Shown here piece by piece: positions 9,775-17,321 of a stretch of 38,448 nucleotides of DNA; positions within the stretch are counted from its first letter, which is position 1, and the number at the start of each line of letters is the position of its first letter. Under the pieces are notes generated by a model, which searched no databases, had not been told where the DNA came from, and saw only the letters and a list, made by a program, of their open reading frames with translations. Both the position numbers and the translations under genes were made by a program. Source of the stretch: an uncultured Prochlorococcus sp. (GTDB taxonomy: Bacteria; Cyanobacteriota; Cyanobacteriia; PCC-6307; Cyanobiaceae); contig NZ_CABYWZ010000015.1 in NCBI RefSeq assembly GCF_902522795.1, positions 1-38,448 of the forward strand. The letters are read 5' to 3'.

Positions 9775-10482
9775 TTATATCCAAGGGTCATCTTCTTTTT
9801 TTTCACTAAAAGGTACAGATGTTCTGTTCTCATTATAAAAACTTTTTTGTTTAAAATCTAAGTTTTGGCTAATATCTTCATCTTCTTCAAGCCATTCCTC
9901 TAATCTATTAGAAGCAATATTTTTCATATCATCAAATCTATCAAAAATTTTTTTGCCTTTTTGCATAAATTCATTTTTAATACTTGATTTTATTAAAGGT
10001 AAATCATCTAAAGAATTACTTTCACAGAATACCAATCCAGGTTGTTGATCATTGATATTATCAATATTTAATTTCCATCTACTAGAACCTGGAATCTTAG
10101 GATTAGATCTAGAAACTAAGTAATATTTAATTTTTCCCGTTTTCATTTCAAATAAAAAATCTGCAATAACTCCTATTTTTGATCCATTTATATTTATAAG
10201 ATTAGCTTCTATTAAAGTTGGGAACCTATTTAAAGTTGCTAAATCCGAAATAGCTGGATCGCCTTTGACATAAATTTCATTATCTATTATTTGAGTAATT
10301 TGATTTAATCGCCAAACATTTCTTTTTAAATCAAAATTTGAAGGACGAGAGTACCATCCTAGAATCCGGTGAACTGGAGGATGCATCCAAACATTTTCAC
10401 CATTTCCATAATTAGGGACCATATTACCCTTAACACTATAATTTAATAATTCACTTAATAAGATTTCTTTAGGTAATTTCAA
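9775..10482 (-). CDS. Cyanobacterial PRC-barrel domain protein
   Basis: A 235-aa soluble protein with two PRC-barrel-like units. The first is around residues 5-75 (LLNYSVKGNMVP ... VHRILGWYSRPSNF). The second is around 85-150, with LIEANLININGSKIGVIADF and a tract of alternating beta strands (GKIKYYLVSRSNPKIPGSSRW). PRC-barrels occur in photosynthetic reaction-centre H subunits and in RimM, where they bind proteins or RNA. The C-terminal third is charged and probably flexible, ending in EKKEDDPWI. The gene lies 1 nt from the dnaN stop and 3 nt from the purL start, a position I remember as conserved in Prochlorococcus. Function is unknown; a link to replication is suggested only by the neighbour. 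Confidence 0.8.
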   Translation of the reverse strand: MKLPKEILLSELLNYSVKGNMVPNYGNGENVWMHPPVHRILGWYSRPSNFDLKRNVWRLNQITQIIDNEIYVKGDPAISDLATLNRFPTLIEANLININGSKIGVIADFLFEMKTGKIKYYLVSRSNPKIPGSSRWKLNIDNINDQQPGLVFCESNSLDDLPLIKSSIKNEFMQKGKKIFDRFDDMKNIASNRLEEWLEEDEDISQNLDFKQKSFYNENRTSVPFSEKKEDDPWI

Positions 10483-10483
10483 A

Positions 10484-11641
10484 TTAAGAACGAACCTGCA
10501 CAGGCATAACTAAATAAGTAAAAGAATTAAGATTATCTTCTGGAACAAAAACAGCTGGAGTAGTTGCAATATTACACTTTAAAAGTACATTTTCAGAAGC
10601 AATAACTTTTAAACCTTCTAACAAATATCTTACGTTAAATGCAATATCAAAATTTTCTCCAGAATAAGAAACAGGTATTGATTCATTTGCATTTCCAATA
10701 TCTTGAGCATCTGCGCTGATTGAAGCTAAATCAGTATCATCTAATTTAATCTTTACAACACTACTTTGCTGATCAGCCAAAACAGCAATTCTTTCTAGTG
10801 AATCAATTAATTTTTTTGTATTAAAATTTAGAATTTTAGAAAAAGAATCAGGAATTAATTGTGAATAATTAGGATAAGTACCTTCTAAAGTTCTTGTAGT
10901 AATTATTTGATTAGAAGATATAAATACTACTTGACCTTTGTCATAGAAAAGCTTAATTGAATTTTCTGAGCTTCTCAAAGATACTAGTTTTTCAATTTCT
11001 CTCAATGATCTAGTCGGGATAGTTACCGATAAATCATCAACATTTGTAGATAAGTTTTCTGTATTTTCAATATGTTCTTCATTACCAATTAAAGCAACAG
11101 CCAATCTATGACCATCTGTAGAAGCAGACTCTAAATAATTTGGTTTGAAAGTAAAGTTGACACCTGTGAGTAGTTGCTTTGAATCATCATTACTACTGGC
11201 AAAAATAGTAGACTTTAAAGCCTTTAAAAAAGAACTAGGATCAATGTTCAAAGAAGTGCCGCTTTCAACAAATGGCAAATTAGGATATTCATCAGAGGGA
11301 ATTCCTTTTAGATTAAATGAACCTCTATCACTTTTTATTAGGATATTATCTGAATTTTCGTCTACTTCTAGAGAAACAGGAGTTTCATTAGGAAGTTTGT
11401 TTACTATTTCGGATAAAAGTTTTGAAGGTATAGTAATAGCTCCACTATTTTTGACAGTTCCATCAAAAGAAGTTTGAATTCCTAAATTCAAGTCAAATCC
11501 TGTGACGCTAATTTTGTTAGTTCCTTCGTCAGCTGTTAAAAGTATGTTTGCAAGAATTGGATGCGTTGGCCTTGAAGCAACTGCCTTGCTTACTAGTTGT
11601 ATAGCATTATTGAATTCATTTTGATTACAAATAATTTCCAT
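10484..11641 (-). CDS. dnaN: DNA polymerase III sliding clamp, beta subunit
   Basis: DnaN forms the ring-shaped dimer that tethers DNA polymerase III to the template. The 385-aa protein shows the three repeated clamp domains: residues about 1-125 with ANILLTADEGTNKISVTGFD, the middle domain with LLTGVNF and ESASTDGHRLAV, and the last with DSLERIAVLADQ and KLDDTDLASISADAQDIG. The C terminus YLVMPVQVRS matches the YVVMPMRL end of E. coli DnaN that shapes the ligand pocket. The ATG at 11641 is the only sensible start. It is the first gene leftward from the probable origin, so it is transcribed with the fork. The dnaA gene, its usual neighbour in many bacteria, is absent here. Confidence 0.97.
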   Translation of the reverse strand: MEIICNQNEFNNAIQLVSKAVASRPTHPILANILLTADEGTNKISVTGFDLNLGIQTSFDGTVKNSGAITIPSKLLSEIVNKLPNETPVSLEVDENSDNILIKSDRGSFNLKGIPSDEYPNLPFVESGTSLNIDPSSFLKALKSTIFASSNDDSKQLLTGVNFTFKPNYLESASTDGHRLAVALIGNEEHIENTENLSTNVDDLSVTIPTRSLREIEKLVSLRSSENSIKLFYDKGQVVFISSNQIITTRTLEGTYPNYSQLIPDSFSKILNFNTKKLIDSLERIAVLADQQSSVVKIKLDDTDLASISADAQDIGNANESIPVSYSGENFDIAFNVRYLLEGLKVIASENVLLKCNIATTPAVFVPEDNLNSFTYLVMPVQVRS

Positions 11642-11671
11642 TAGAATTTGGAACTTTTTACAAATACAATA

Positions 11672-11688
11672 TACTTTTTTCGTAAATT
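11672..11688 (+). repeat. Origin direct repeat, copy 1
   Basis: TACTTTTTTCGTAAATT occurs here and again, base for base, at 11866-11882. Both copies are followed within a few bases by ATTCAAYAAR (11691-11700 and 11891-11900), so the similarity extends to about 30 bp. The pair brackets the TAG triplets and the candidate DnaA boxes. Confidence 0.8.
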
Positions 11689-11720
11689 AAATTCAATAAA
11701 TTTATTTTTTACTCTTTTTC

Positions 11721-11754
11721 TAATATAAAAATAAATAATAAAATAAAAAATTTA
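11721..11754. other. A/T-only tract, candidate DNA unwinding element
   Basis: Thirty-four consecutive bases contain no G or C, the most A/T-pure stretch of the dnaN-thrC gap. It sits directly beside the TAG triplets on the side away from the candidate DnaA boxes, which is where the duplex opens in the trio-type origin layout. Confidence 0.6.
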
Positions 11755-11764
11755 GTAGTAGTAG
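11753..11764 (+). other. Tandem TAG triplets, candidate DnaA-trio element
   Basis: TAG is repeated four times without interruption. Read on this strand the order is A/T tract, TAG triplets, short spacer, then TGTGG-type boxes, the layout described for the B. subtilis DnaA-trio element, where DnaA assembles on single-stranded triplets next to double-stranded boxes. Confidence 0.55.
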
Positions 11765-11768
11765 TTCT

Positions 11769-11777
11769 TGTGGGAAC
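11769..11777 (-). promoter_or_regulatory. DnaA-box-like site (weak)
   Basis: TGTGGGAAC reads GTTCCCACA on the other strand, two mismatches from the cyanobacterial box TTTTCCACA. It abuts the next box-like site and lies 4 nt after the TAG triplets. Confidence 0.4.
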
Positions 11778-11786
11778 TGTGGAATT
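11778..11786 (-). promoter_or_regulatory. DnaA-box-like site
   Basis: TGTGGAATT reads AATTCCACA on the other strand, two mismatches from TTTTCCACA with the CCACA core intact. It is directly adjacent to the previous site and in the same orientation. Confidence 0.45.
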
Positions 11787-11813
11787 CTTCAATTAAACAG
11801 CTTGGCTATTTAG

Positions 11814-11827
11814 TTTACGAAGAAAAG
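11814..11827 (-). repeat. Inverted, imperfect copy of the origin repeat
   Basis: TTTACGAAGAAAAG is the reverse complement of CTTTTCTTCGTAAA, one inserted base away from the CTTTTTTCGTAAA core of the two direct repeats. It lies between them, 27 nt past the second box-like site. Confidence 0.55.
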
Positions 11828-11831
11828 AACA

Positions 11832-11840
11832 TGTGTAAAA
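11832..11840 (-). promoter_or_regulatory. DnaA box candidate
   Basis: TGTGTAAAA reads TTTTACACA on the other strand, which fits the general bacterial consensus TTWTNCACA without mismatch and differs from the cyanobacterial TTTTCCACA at one base. Confidence 0.55.
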
Positions 11841-11865
11841 AATTTTTTATTTGTAGAATAATTTT

Positions 11866-11882
11866 TACTTTTTTCGTAAATT
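11866..11882 (+). repeat. Origin direct repeat, copy 2
   Basis: The second perfect copy of the 17-mer, 194 bp from copy 1, in the same orientation and again followed by ATTCAA at 11891-11896. Confidence 0.8.
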
Positions 11883-11920
11883 TAAAATTTATTCAACAAG
11901 TAGAATTTCTTGTTATGTAC

Positions 11921-11929
11921 TTTTCAACA
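11921..11929 (+). promoter_or_regulatory. DnaA-box-like site
   Basis: TTTTCAACA differs from TTTTCCACA at one base, within the usually firm CCACA core, so binding may be weak. Confidence 0.35.
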
Positions 11930-11950
11930 AATGAGGCTTGGTTTTAATTG

Positions 11951-11959
11951 ATTTCCACA
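11951..11959 (+). promoter_or_regulatory. DnaA box candidate
   Basis: ATTTCCACA differs from TTTTCCACA only at the first base, the least constrained position. It lies about 20 bp from the thrC stop, at the far edge of the probable origin. Confidence 0.55.
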
Positions 11960-11979
11960 GACACTATTTTTTTTGGATT

Positions 11980-13083
11980 TTAATATCCTAAGATTTTAGT
12001 TATATTTTTTAAAGAAGGTTCAATATTTTTCCTAAAAATAGCATCGTTGTTTGTTATGGCGCAATCAGGATCTTTCAATCCATTTCCAGTCAGAACACAA
12101 ACAATAGTCGATTCTTTCTGAATTCTATTTTTATTTTTAATCAGTCCAGCAACTGATGCTGCACTGGCAGGTTCACAAAATACTCCCTCTTTGGCAAGAA
12201 TTTTATAAGCATTGATTATTTCTTCATCTGTAACTGATTGAAAGTCGCCTTTACTCTCTTTCCTTACTTTTTTTGCTTTTTCTCTATTTACAGGATTTCC
12301 AATTCTTATTGCAGTTGCAATTGTTTCTGGATCCTTAACTATTATATTTTTTACTAATGGAGCAGAGCCTTCGGACTGAAAACCCATCATTATTGGTAAT
12401 TTCAAATTCTTTTTTAGTTTTGAATATTCTTTAAATCCCATCCAATAAGCGGTTATGTTTCCTGCATTACCCATTGGAATACAAAGCCAATCAGGAGCAT
12501 AACCTAAGTCATCAACTATTTCAAAAGCTGCCGTCTTTTGTCCTTGTATTCGATATGGATTTACAGAATTAACAAGTTCTATAGGATGTTCTGAGGATAA
12601 ATCTCTTACAATTTCAAGAGCCTTATCAAAGTTTCCATTAATAGATATTATCTCAGCGCCATACATTAATGCTTGCGCAAGCTTTCCTTGTGCAACAAAA
12701 CCTTCTGGGATTAAAACATAAGGTTTTAATCCTCCTCTCGAAGCATATGCAGCAGCAGCAGCAGAGGTATTTCCAGTACTTGCACATATTACTGCTTCAC
12801 GGCCTTCTTCTTTTGCTTTGCTAATTGCCATAGTCATTCCACGATCTTTAAAAGATCCTGTTGGATTAAGGCCATCATATTTTAAAAAAACTTTTGTTCC
12901 ATTTCCAATTAAGTTGCTAATTGACTCGCTTAAAATTAGTGGTGTATTTCCTTCATTTAGGGAAATAATAGGAGTTTTCTTTGTAACTGGAAGGTATTGT
13001 TTATAAGCTTCTATTAGACCGGGCCATCTTTTTTTTCTGTAATTAAAACGCAGTTTATTTTTTATTTTATTTAATAACACCAT
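11980..13083 (-). CDS. thrC: Threonine synthase
   Basis: ThrC is a PLP enzyme that converts O-phosphohomoserine to threonine. The GSFKDRGM motif near residues 76-83 holds the Schiff-base Lys79. The phosphate-binding and cofactor region [20 protein letters not shown] follows, and later blocks include [11 protein letters not shown] and [11 protein letters not shown]. At 367 aa it matches the short bacterial form that needs no long plant-type regulatory N terminus. The gene ends at the origin side and reads toward it, so it is transcribed against the expected rightward fork. It lies 6 nt downstream of the DUF1400 gene, in a unit ABC1K, DUF1400, thrC. Identification is firm. Confidence 0.95.
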   Translation of the reverse strand: MVLLNKIKNKLRFNYRKKRWPGLIEAYKQYLPVTKKTPIISLNEGNTPLILSESISNLIGNGTKVFLKYDGLNPTGSFKDRGMTMAISKAKEEGREAVICASTGNTSAAAAAYASRGGLKPYVLIPEGFVAQGKLAQALMYGAEIISINGNFDKALEIVRDLSSEHPIELVNSVNPYRIQGQKTAAFEIVDDLGYAPDWLCIPMGNAGNITAYWMGFKEYSKLKKNLKLPIMMGFQSEGSAPLVKNIIVKDPETIATAIRIGNPVNREKAKKVRKESKGDFQSVTDEEIINAYKILAKEGVFCEPASAASVAGLIKNKNRIQKESTIVCVLTGNGLKDPDCAITNNDAIFRKNIEPSLKNITKILGY

Positions 13084-13089
13084 GGTTGT

Positions 13090-13662
13090 TTAATTTGTTT
13101 TGATTTTTTCTAGAGGGGAATTGGTGAAAAAGGTTAATAATTCCGAAATCGATTCTACTTTATTCATAACTTTGCTCAAAGCACTGACATCTAAAATTAC
13201 AGTTTTAGTTGGATATCCTTCAAAAAAATTTACTAGATTTATTTTTCCATTTCCTATGTTAATTCCTTGAATTACGCTTGCTCTAAGAGCCAGCATACCT
13301 GTTCTTTCATCAGTTGCTTTGGGTGGGTGGATAATAGATGAAAGTCTTGTTAAAAAAACATTTCCTATTTCAGAATATACTAATTTGCTTGCAATGGTAA
13401 TAGGAACTTCAAAATCTTTGTTTAAAATTCTTCTAATTTCTTTATCGGGAGACCCAGTTGCTTTCAAAATTCTTTTTAATTTTCTTGTAGATTTCCCTTC
13501 TTTAGCAAAAGTTTTTAAAGAATTTACTTTAATTGTTCTAGAAAATATGCTGTAAGTGATTTTAATTTCTTCAGCAGTATAAGCTTTTGGAACATTAAAA
13601 TAAAATGGAGAAATTACTAAAATAAAAAATATTTTAAAATTTAAAAATTTACTAAATTTCAT
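13090..13662 (-). CDS. Exported DUF1400 domain protein without a hydrolase domain
   Basis: A 190-aa protein with a lysine-rich start, a hydrophobic core (about residues 10-24) and a likely signal cleavage after AYTA near residue 30. The rest matches the DUF1400 domain of cyanobacteria: an ITYSIFSRTIKVNSLKTFAK opening, an LRASVIQG block, and VNFFEGYPTKTVILDV. In other cyanobacteria DUF1400 usually precedes an alpha/beta hydrolase domain; here the protein ends after DUF1400, so no catalytic triad is present. The ATG abuts the stop of the ABC1K gene with no spacer, and thrC follows after 6 nt. It probably works in the periplasm or thylakoid lumen, but its role is unknown. Confidence 0.78.
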   Translation of the reverse strand: MKFSKFLNFKIFFILVISPFYFNVPKAYTAEEIKITYSIFSRTIKVNSLKTFAKEGKSTRKLKRILKATGSPDKEIRRILNKDFEVPITIASKLVYSEIGNVFLTRLSSIIHPPKATDERTGMLALRASVIQGINIGNGKINLVNFFEGYPTKTVILDVSALSKVMNKVESISELLTFFTNSPLEKIKTN

Positions 13663-15519
13663 TTAAATATTTGCACCAGCGGCAATCTTAACAAGTCTTA
13701 CTACTCCTTTTTCAGTTACTTTCTTTGCAATTTTTATACCCATTTCTTTTGTATAGGGCTCATTAATAAGTCTTGGCACTCTTTTTAGAAAAATGTCAAT
13801 TGAATATCCCGGTACCTTTTGTAAAAGCTCTAAAAAGTTTCTCAATGGCTCAACATACATTATAAGGTTACTCAAGTTATTATTTTCGTTACTAGTATTT
13901 AATTTAATTGATTGTGGAAGATAATTATTTAAACTTTTCAATATTTTTAGACTAAGTAAATCTATCTGATTTGTTAAACCTTCAACTATCTCATTTCTAA
14001 GAAATCCTCCATTTGCAGAAAAGAGAAGATTTATAACTTCGTCTAAAAGTTTTTCTAAATCGAGATTTGTTTGCTTTGCAGCGTTAGAAAGCAGATCTTC
14101 TAAACGATCCCATTTAAATTTTTTATTATCAAAAAGCATTTCTTTAAGGCTTTCCCTCAATTGTGGATCAGGGTCTTCCATTAATCTTCGTGCAAAATAT
14201 GGATAAGCTGCGCCTAATATTTTAAAGTTTGGATCTACGCTTAAAGCTATTCCTTCTAATGTAAGTAATGATCTAATTATAAGAGCATAATACGGGGGTA
14301 GCCTGAAAGGGAATTTATACATAACACCAGACATATCGTCAGTAACGCTCTTAAAATCCATTTTCGAAACTCCTTGTTCAACGGCGTTAATGAAAACATC
14401 TTGAAATGCTGGAACAATAGGTTCTAGATTAACTTCCTCTGATAAAAATCCTAATTTTACGAAATCTTGAGACAATTTATCGAAGTTTTTATTTACTAAG
14501 TGAACTACTGCTTGAATTAATCCTGACCTAGATTCTCTGGAAACCTCGCTCATCATTCCAAAATCTAGATAACATAATCTTCCATCTTCTAAGGCTAATA
14601 AATTACCTGGATGCGGGTCTGCATGAAAAAAACCATGTTCTAAAAGCTGTTCTAAACTGCATTGCACCCCTATATCGATCATGTCATCAGGATTAATTCC
14701 TAATTTTTTAACGTTCTCTAAATTTGTTAATTTTGTGCCGTCTATCCATTCCATTGCTAAAACTCTTCTTGAAGTTATTTCTTTATAAATTTTTGGTACG
14801 GCAATCATCTTGTTATGTTTATGCATATCTCTAAATTTTTCTGCATTTGCAGCTTCGTTTAGATAATCCATCTCTTCAAAAACTCTCTTGCCTAATTCAT
14901 CAATCAAAGCAACTAGATCACTTCTTATCAATCCGATATTGTTTTTTAGCCAATAAGCAATATTCCTTACAATGTAAAGGTCTAAGGTTATTTGTTCTCT
15001 TAAACCTGGCCGTTGTACTTTTATTGCAACGATCTCTTCATTTTTTAACTTAGCTTTATGCACTTGACCTAAAGAAGCAGCAGAAATTGGCTCTTTATCA
15101 ATTTCTAAAAAAATCTCATCTATTTTGTTTCCTAAATCTTCTTCTATTAATTCCATAGCTTTATCGCCATCAAAACCAGGGAGCTGATCTTGCAATTCAG
15201 ATAATTCTTCTAGAAGAATACCCGGGATTATATCTGGTCTTGTTGATAAAGCTTGGCCTGCTTTAACAAATGCAGGTCCAAGTTCTACTAACAAATTTGT
15301 TAATTCTCTTGCTCTAAATCTTGCTTGTTGTTCATTTTTTAGTCTTCCAGTTAATTTATCCCAACCAACGGAAAAGATGTAAGCAAAAATAGGTAGGAGT
15401 GTTTGCCAAAGTCTTTTTAAAAGTCTTTTAGGATTTTTTTTGTATATTTTAGAAATTGTATCTGGATCATAATTTAATAGTCCAGAGACCTCAATAAAAT
15501 CAGTAAAATCTTCTTTCAT
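13663..15519 (-). CDS. ABC1/AarF/UbiB family atypical kinase
   Basis: ABC1K proteins are kinase-fold ATPases linked to prenyl-quinone metabolism; in cyanobacteria and plastids they act on plastoquinone and tocopherol pathways. The family marks are all present: KxGQ at 86-89 (FVKAGQALSTRPD), the alanine-rich nucleotide loop ISAASLGQVHKA at 145-156, invariant Lys167 in VAIKVQRPG, HADPHPGN at 299-306 and the metal-binding DFG at 319-321. The C-terminal 250 residues are helical and may attach to the membrane. At 618 aa it fits cyanobacterial members. It heads a leftward unit with the DUF1400 gene and thrC, and shares a 68-bp divergent gap with recN. The exact quinone substrate cannot be told from sequence. 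Confidence 0.9.
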   Translation of the reverse strand: MKEDFTDFIEVSGLLNYDPDTISKIYKKNPKRLLKRLWQTLLPIFAYIFSVGWDKLTGRLKNEQQARFRARELTNLLVELGPAFVKAGQALSTRPDIIPGILLEELSELQDQLPGFDGDKAMELIEEDLGNKIDEIFLEIDKEPISAASLGQVHKAKLKNEEIVAIKVQRPGLREQITLDLYIVRNIAYWLKNNIGLIRSDLVALIDELGKRVFEEMDYLNEAANAEKFRDMHKHNKMIAVPKIYKEITSRRVLAMEWIDGTKLTNLENVKKLGINPDDMIDIGVQCSLEQLLEHGFFHADPHPGNLLALEDGRLCYLDFGMMSEVSRESRSGLIQAVVHLVNKNFDKLSQDFVKLGFLSEEVNLEPIVPAFQDVFINAVEQGVSKMDFKSVTDDMSGVMYKFPFRLPPYYALIIRSLLTLEGIALSVDPNFKILGAAYPYFARRLMEDPDPQLRESLKEMLFDNKKFKWDRLEDLLSNAAKQTNLDLEKLLDEVINLLFSANGGFLRNEIVEGLTNQIDLLSLKILKSLNNYLPQSIKLNTSNENNNLSNLIMYVEPLRNFLELLQKVPGYSIDIFLKRVPRLINEPYTKEMGIKIAKKVTEKGVVRLVKIAAGANI

Positions 15520-15587
15520 AACTTTATATATTTAAAACCTTTATTTTTTTAAAAAAGAAGTTAATTTTCCTATATGGAAGAATTATC

Positions 15588-17267
15588 ATGTTAATACAAC
15601 TAAAAATAGAAAATATTGCCTTAATAGAAATTATAGAAATTAATTTTGAAAAAGGTTTGAATATCATAACTGGGGATTCAGGTTCAGGAAAATCATTAAT
15701 TTTGGATTCCTTAAATGCTCTATTTGGTGGAACTAATATACCTCTAAAACATTTAATACGTCCAGGAAAAGATTTTTGCGTTATTGAGGCGATATTTTCT
15801 TCTTCTTTTCAAATTAATAATTGGTTAATTAGTAACGGTTTTGAAATAACTTCTACAGAACTACAAATTAAAAGAAAATCTTATAAAAAAAATAATAAAA
15901 TATTATCCAAATATAGCCTTAATGATTTTCCAATTAACAGACAATCATTAGAAAAACTTGGAGGATTTTTAATAGATTTTGCAGGTCAATCTGACACTTT
16001 TATCTTTGATTCTCTAGATAAGAGAAGAATAATTATTGATGACTTATGTCCTCAAGAATTTAGAGATACCAGTGAAAGGATCAAAAGTTTATGGAGAGAA
16101 AGTGAAAAGTTAACAAGGTTATTGAATGAAAAAATAGAATTTTCTAGGAATCAAGAAGAAAAAAATTTCGCAATTAAACACATGTTTAAGAGTTTAGAAG
16201 AGGCTGATTTAAATTCTAGTGAAGAAATTTTAGAACTAGAGTTATTAGAAAATAAACTTGTAAATAATCTTGAAATTAATAATTCAATTAAATCATCATT
16301 AGAAAATTTAAATAATTTCAGTCATGATGAACCTTCAGTAACTTCTTTTATAAATCAATCACTAAAGATTTTAAATAAAACAGCCGATTTCGATTTAAAA
16401 ATTCAAAATTTTAGAGAGAAGTTATTAAATATTTATGCTGATGTTGAAGATTTAATTTTTGATCTAAAGTCATATTTGCAAGAAATAGAAAATTATGAAT
16501 CTAATCTTCCAGAAATACAAAAAAGATTATTTTTTTTAAAAAACCTAGAGAGAACTTTTTCATTGGATTTACCTCAATTAATTGCAAAGCGTGATCAATT
16601 AAAAACGTATTTTCAAAAAAATGATCAAGATAATGAAATTTGCAGGATTAAAGCTCAAATTGAGAATTTACAAAGTAATTTAAATTGTTTATTTTCTATT
16701 CAATCTACTGAAAGAAAAAAAATTGCTAAACAGTTACAAAATTCAGTAATGTCGATTTTAAGTAATCTAGGTTTAGAAAATGCAAATTTTTCAATTCAAT
16801 TTTCTGAATGTAAGCCTTCTAGCGATGGAATTGACGATATAAATTTTTTGTTTTCAGCTAATCCTGATCAGAAGCTTGCTCCATTATCAAATGTTATTTC
16901 TGGCGGAGAAATGTCAAGATTTTTGTTGGCTCTTAAATCTAGTATATCTAAAAGACCAAATACTTTCTTTTTAGATGAAATTGATAGTGGTTTAAGTGGT
17001 AAATCTCTATTTTCTTTGGTTGAACTGATAAAAGAAATTTCTAAAAATCAACAAGTTTTATGTATTACACATCAGCCTTTTTTAGCTGCTAAGGGATTGG
17101 CTCATTTCAAAGTTAATAAAAACGTTATTAATGGAATAACTTATACTTCGATTGTAAAACTAACTACAAAAAATCAAAGAAAAAATGAATTAATAGAACT
17201 TATAGGCGGAGGTTCATTCGAGGTAAACGAATATGCGTCTAGACTTCTTGATCGTCTAGCTGCGTAA
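15588..17267 (+). CDS. recN: DNA repair protein RecN
   Basis: RecN is an SMC-like ATPase that gathers DNA ends in double-strand break repair. Walker A GDSGSGKS lies at 29-36. Long coiled-coil arms rich in Leu, Lys and Glu occupy about 160-370. The signature VISGGEMSRFLLALK comes at about 440, and Walker B TFFLDEIDSGLSG at about 458-470. At 559 aa it matches E. coli RecN (553 aa). The ATG at 15588 has a weak GGAAG sequence a few bases upstream and places LIQLKIENIALI at the N terminus, as in the family. uvrA follows after 54 nt, making a repair pair. I see no LexA-type RGTACNNNDGTWCB site in the short upstream gap. Confidence 0.95.
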   Translation: MLIQLKIENIALIEIIEINFEKGLNIITGDSGSGKSLILDSLNALFGGTNIPLKHLIRPGKDFCVIEAIFSSSFQINNWLISNGFEITSTELQIKRKSYKKNNKILSKYSLNDFPINRQSLEKLGGFLIDFAGQSDTFIFDSLDKRRIIIDDLCPQEFRDTSERIKSLWRESEKLTRLLNEKIEFSRNQEEKNFAIKHMFKSLEEADLNSSEEILELELLENKLVNNLEINNSIKSSLENLNNFSHDEPSVTSFINQSLKILNKTADFDLKIQNFREKLLNIYADVEDLIFDLKSYLQEIENYESNLPEIQKRLFFLKNLERTFSLDLPQLIAKRDQLKTYFQKNDQDNEICRIKAQIENLQSNLNCLFSIQSTERKKIAKQLQNSVMSILSNLGLENANFSIQFSECKPSSDGIDDINFLFSANPDQKLAPLSNVISGGEMSRFLLALKSSISKRPNTFFLDEIDSGLSGKSLFSLVELIKEISKNQQVLCITHQPFLAAKGLAHFKVNKNVINGITYTSIVKLTTKNQRKNELIELIGGGSFEVNEYASRLLDRLAA

Positions 17268-17284
17268 AATAGAAAAAATTCCAC

Positions 17285-17290
17285 TATAAT
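17285..17290 (+). promoter_or_regulatory. Candidate -10 element for uvrA
   Basis: A perfect TATAAT lies 31 nt before the uvrA ATG in the recN-uvrA gap. The matching -35 zone near 17262-17267 (GCGTAA) shows no TTGACA, which is usual for promoters of this group. It would give uvrA its own start with a leader of about 25 nt. Confidence 0.5.
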
Positions 17291-17296
17291 ATCTTC

Positions 17297-17320
17297 TTTA
17301 AATCATTAATTAGATTTAAA
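17297..17320. repeat. Inverted repeat just before the uvrA start codon
   Basis: TTTAAATC (17297-17304) and GATTTAAA (17313-17320) are perfect 8-bp arms around ATTAATTA, ending one base before the uvrA ATG. If TATAAT at 17285 is used, the whole leader would be this repeat, either as an operator over the start site or as an RNA hairpin over the ribosome site. Confidence 0.5.
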
Positions 17321-17321
17321 C

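Larger units (their letters stand above)
11642..11979. other. Probable chromosomal replication origin (oriC)
   Basis: This is the longest gene-free stretch, 338 bp between the start of dnaN and the stop of thrC. In order it holds a copy of the TTCGTAAA repeat, an A/T-only tract at 11721-11754, four tandem TAG triplets at 11753-11764, two abutting box-like 9-mers at 11769-11786, an inverted TTTACGAA copy at 11814-11821, a DnaA-box match at 11832-11840, the second long repeat copy, and two further box-like sites at 11921-11929 and 11951-11959. Origin placement next to dnaN is established practice for Prochlorococcus genome numbering, as I remember it. It must also hold the dnaN promoter. I see no ORF with coding character. 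Confidence 0.8.

Noticed and set aside
11145..11477. A 110-codon plus-strand frame inside dnaN
   Set aside because: It lies wholly within the clamp gene in an antisense frame, has no ribosome site and resembles no family.
15520..15587. LexA (SOS) operator before recN
   Set aside because: No RGTAC-type half sites occur in the gap; the symmetric T/A tract there is low complexity.
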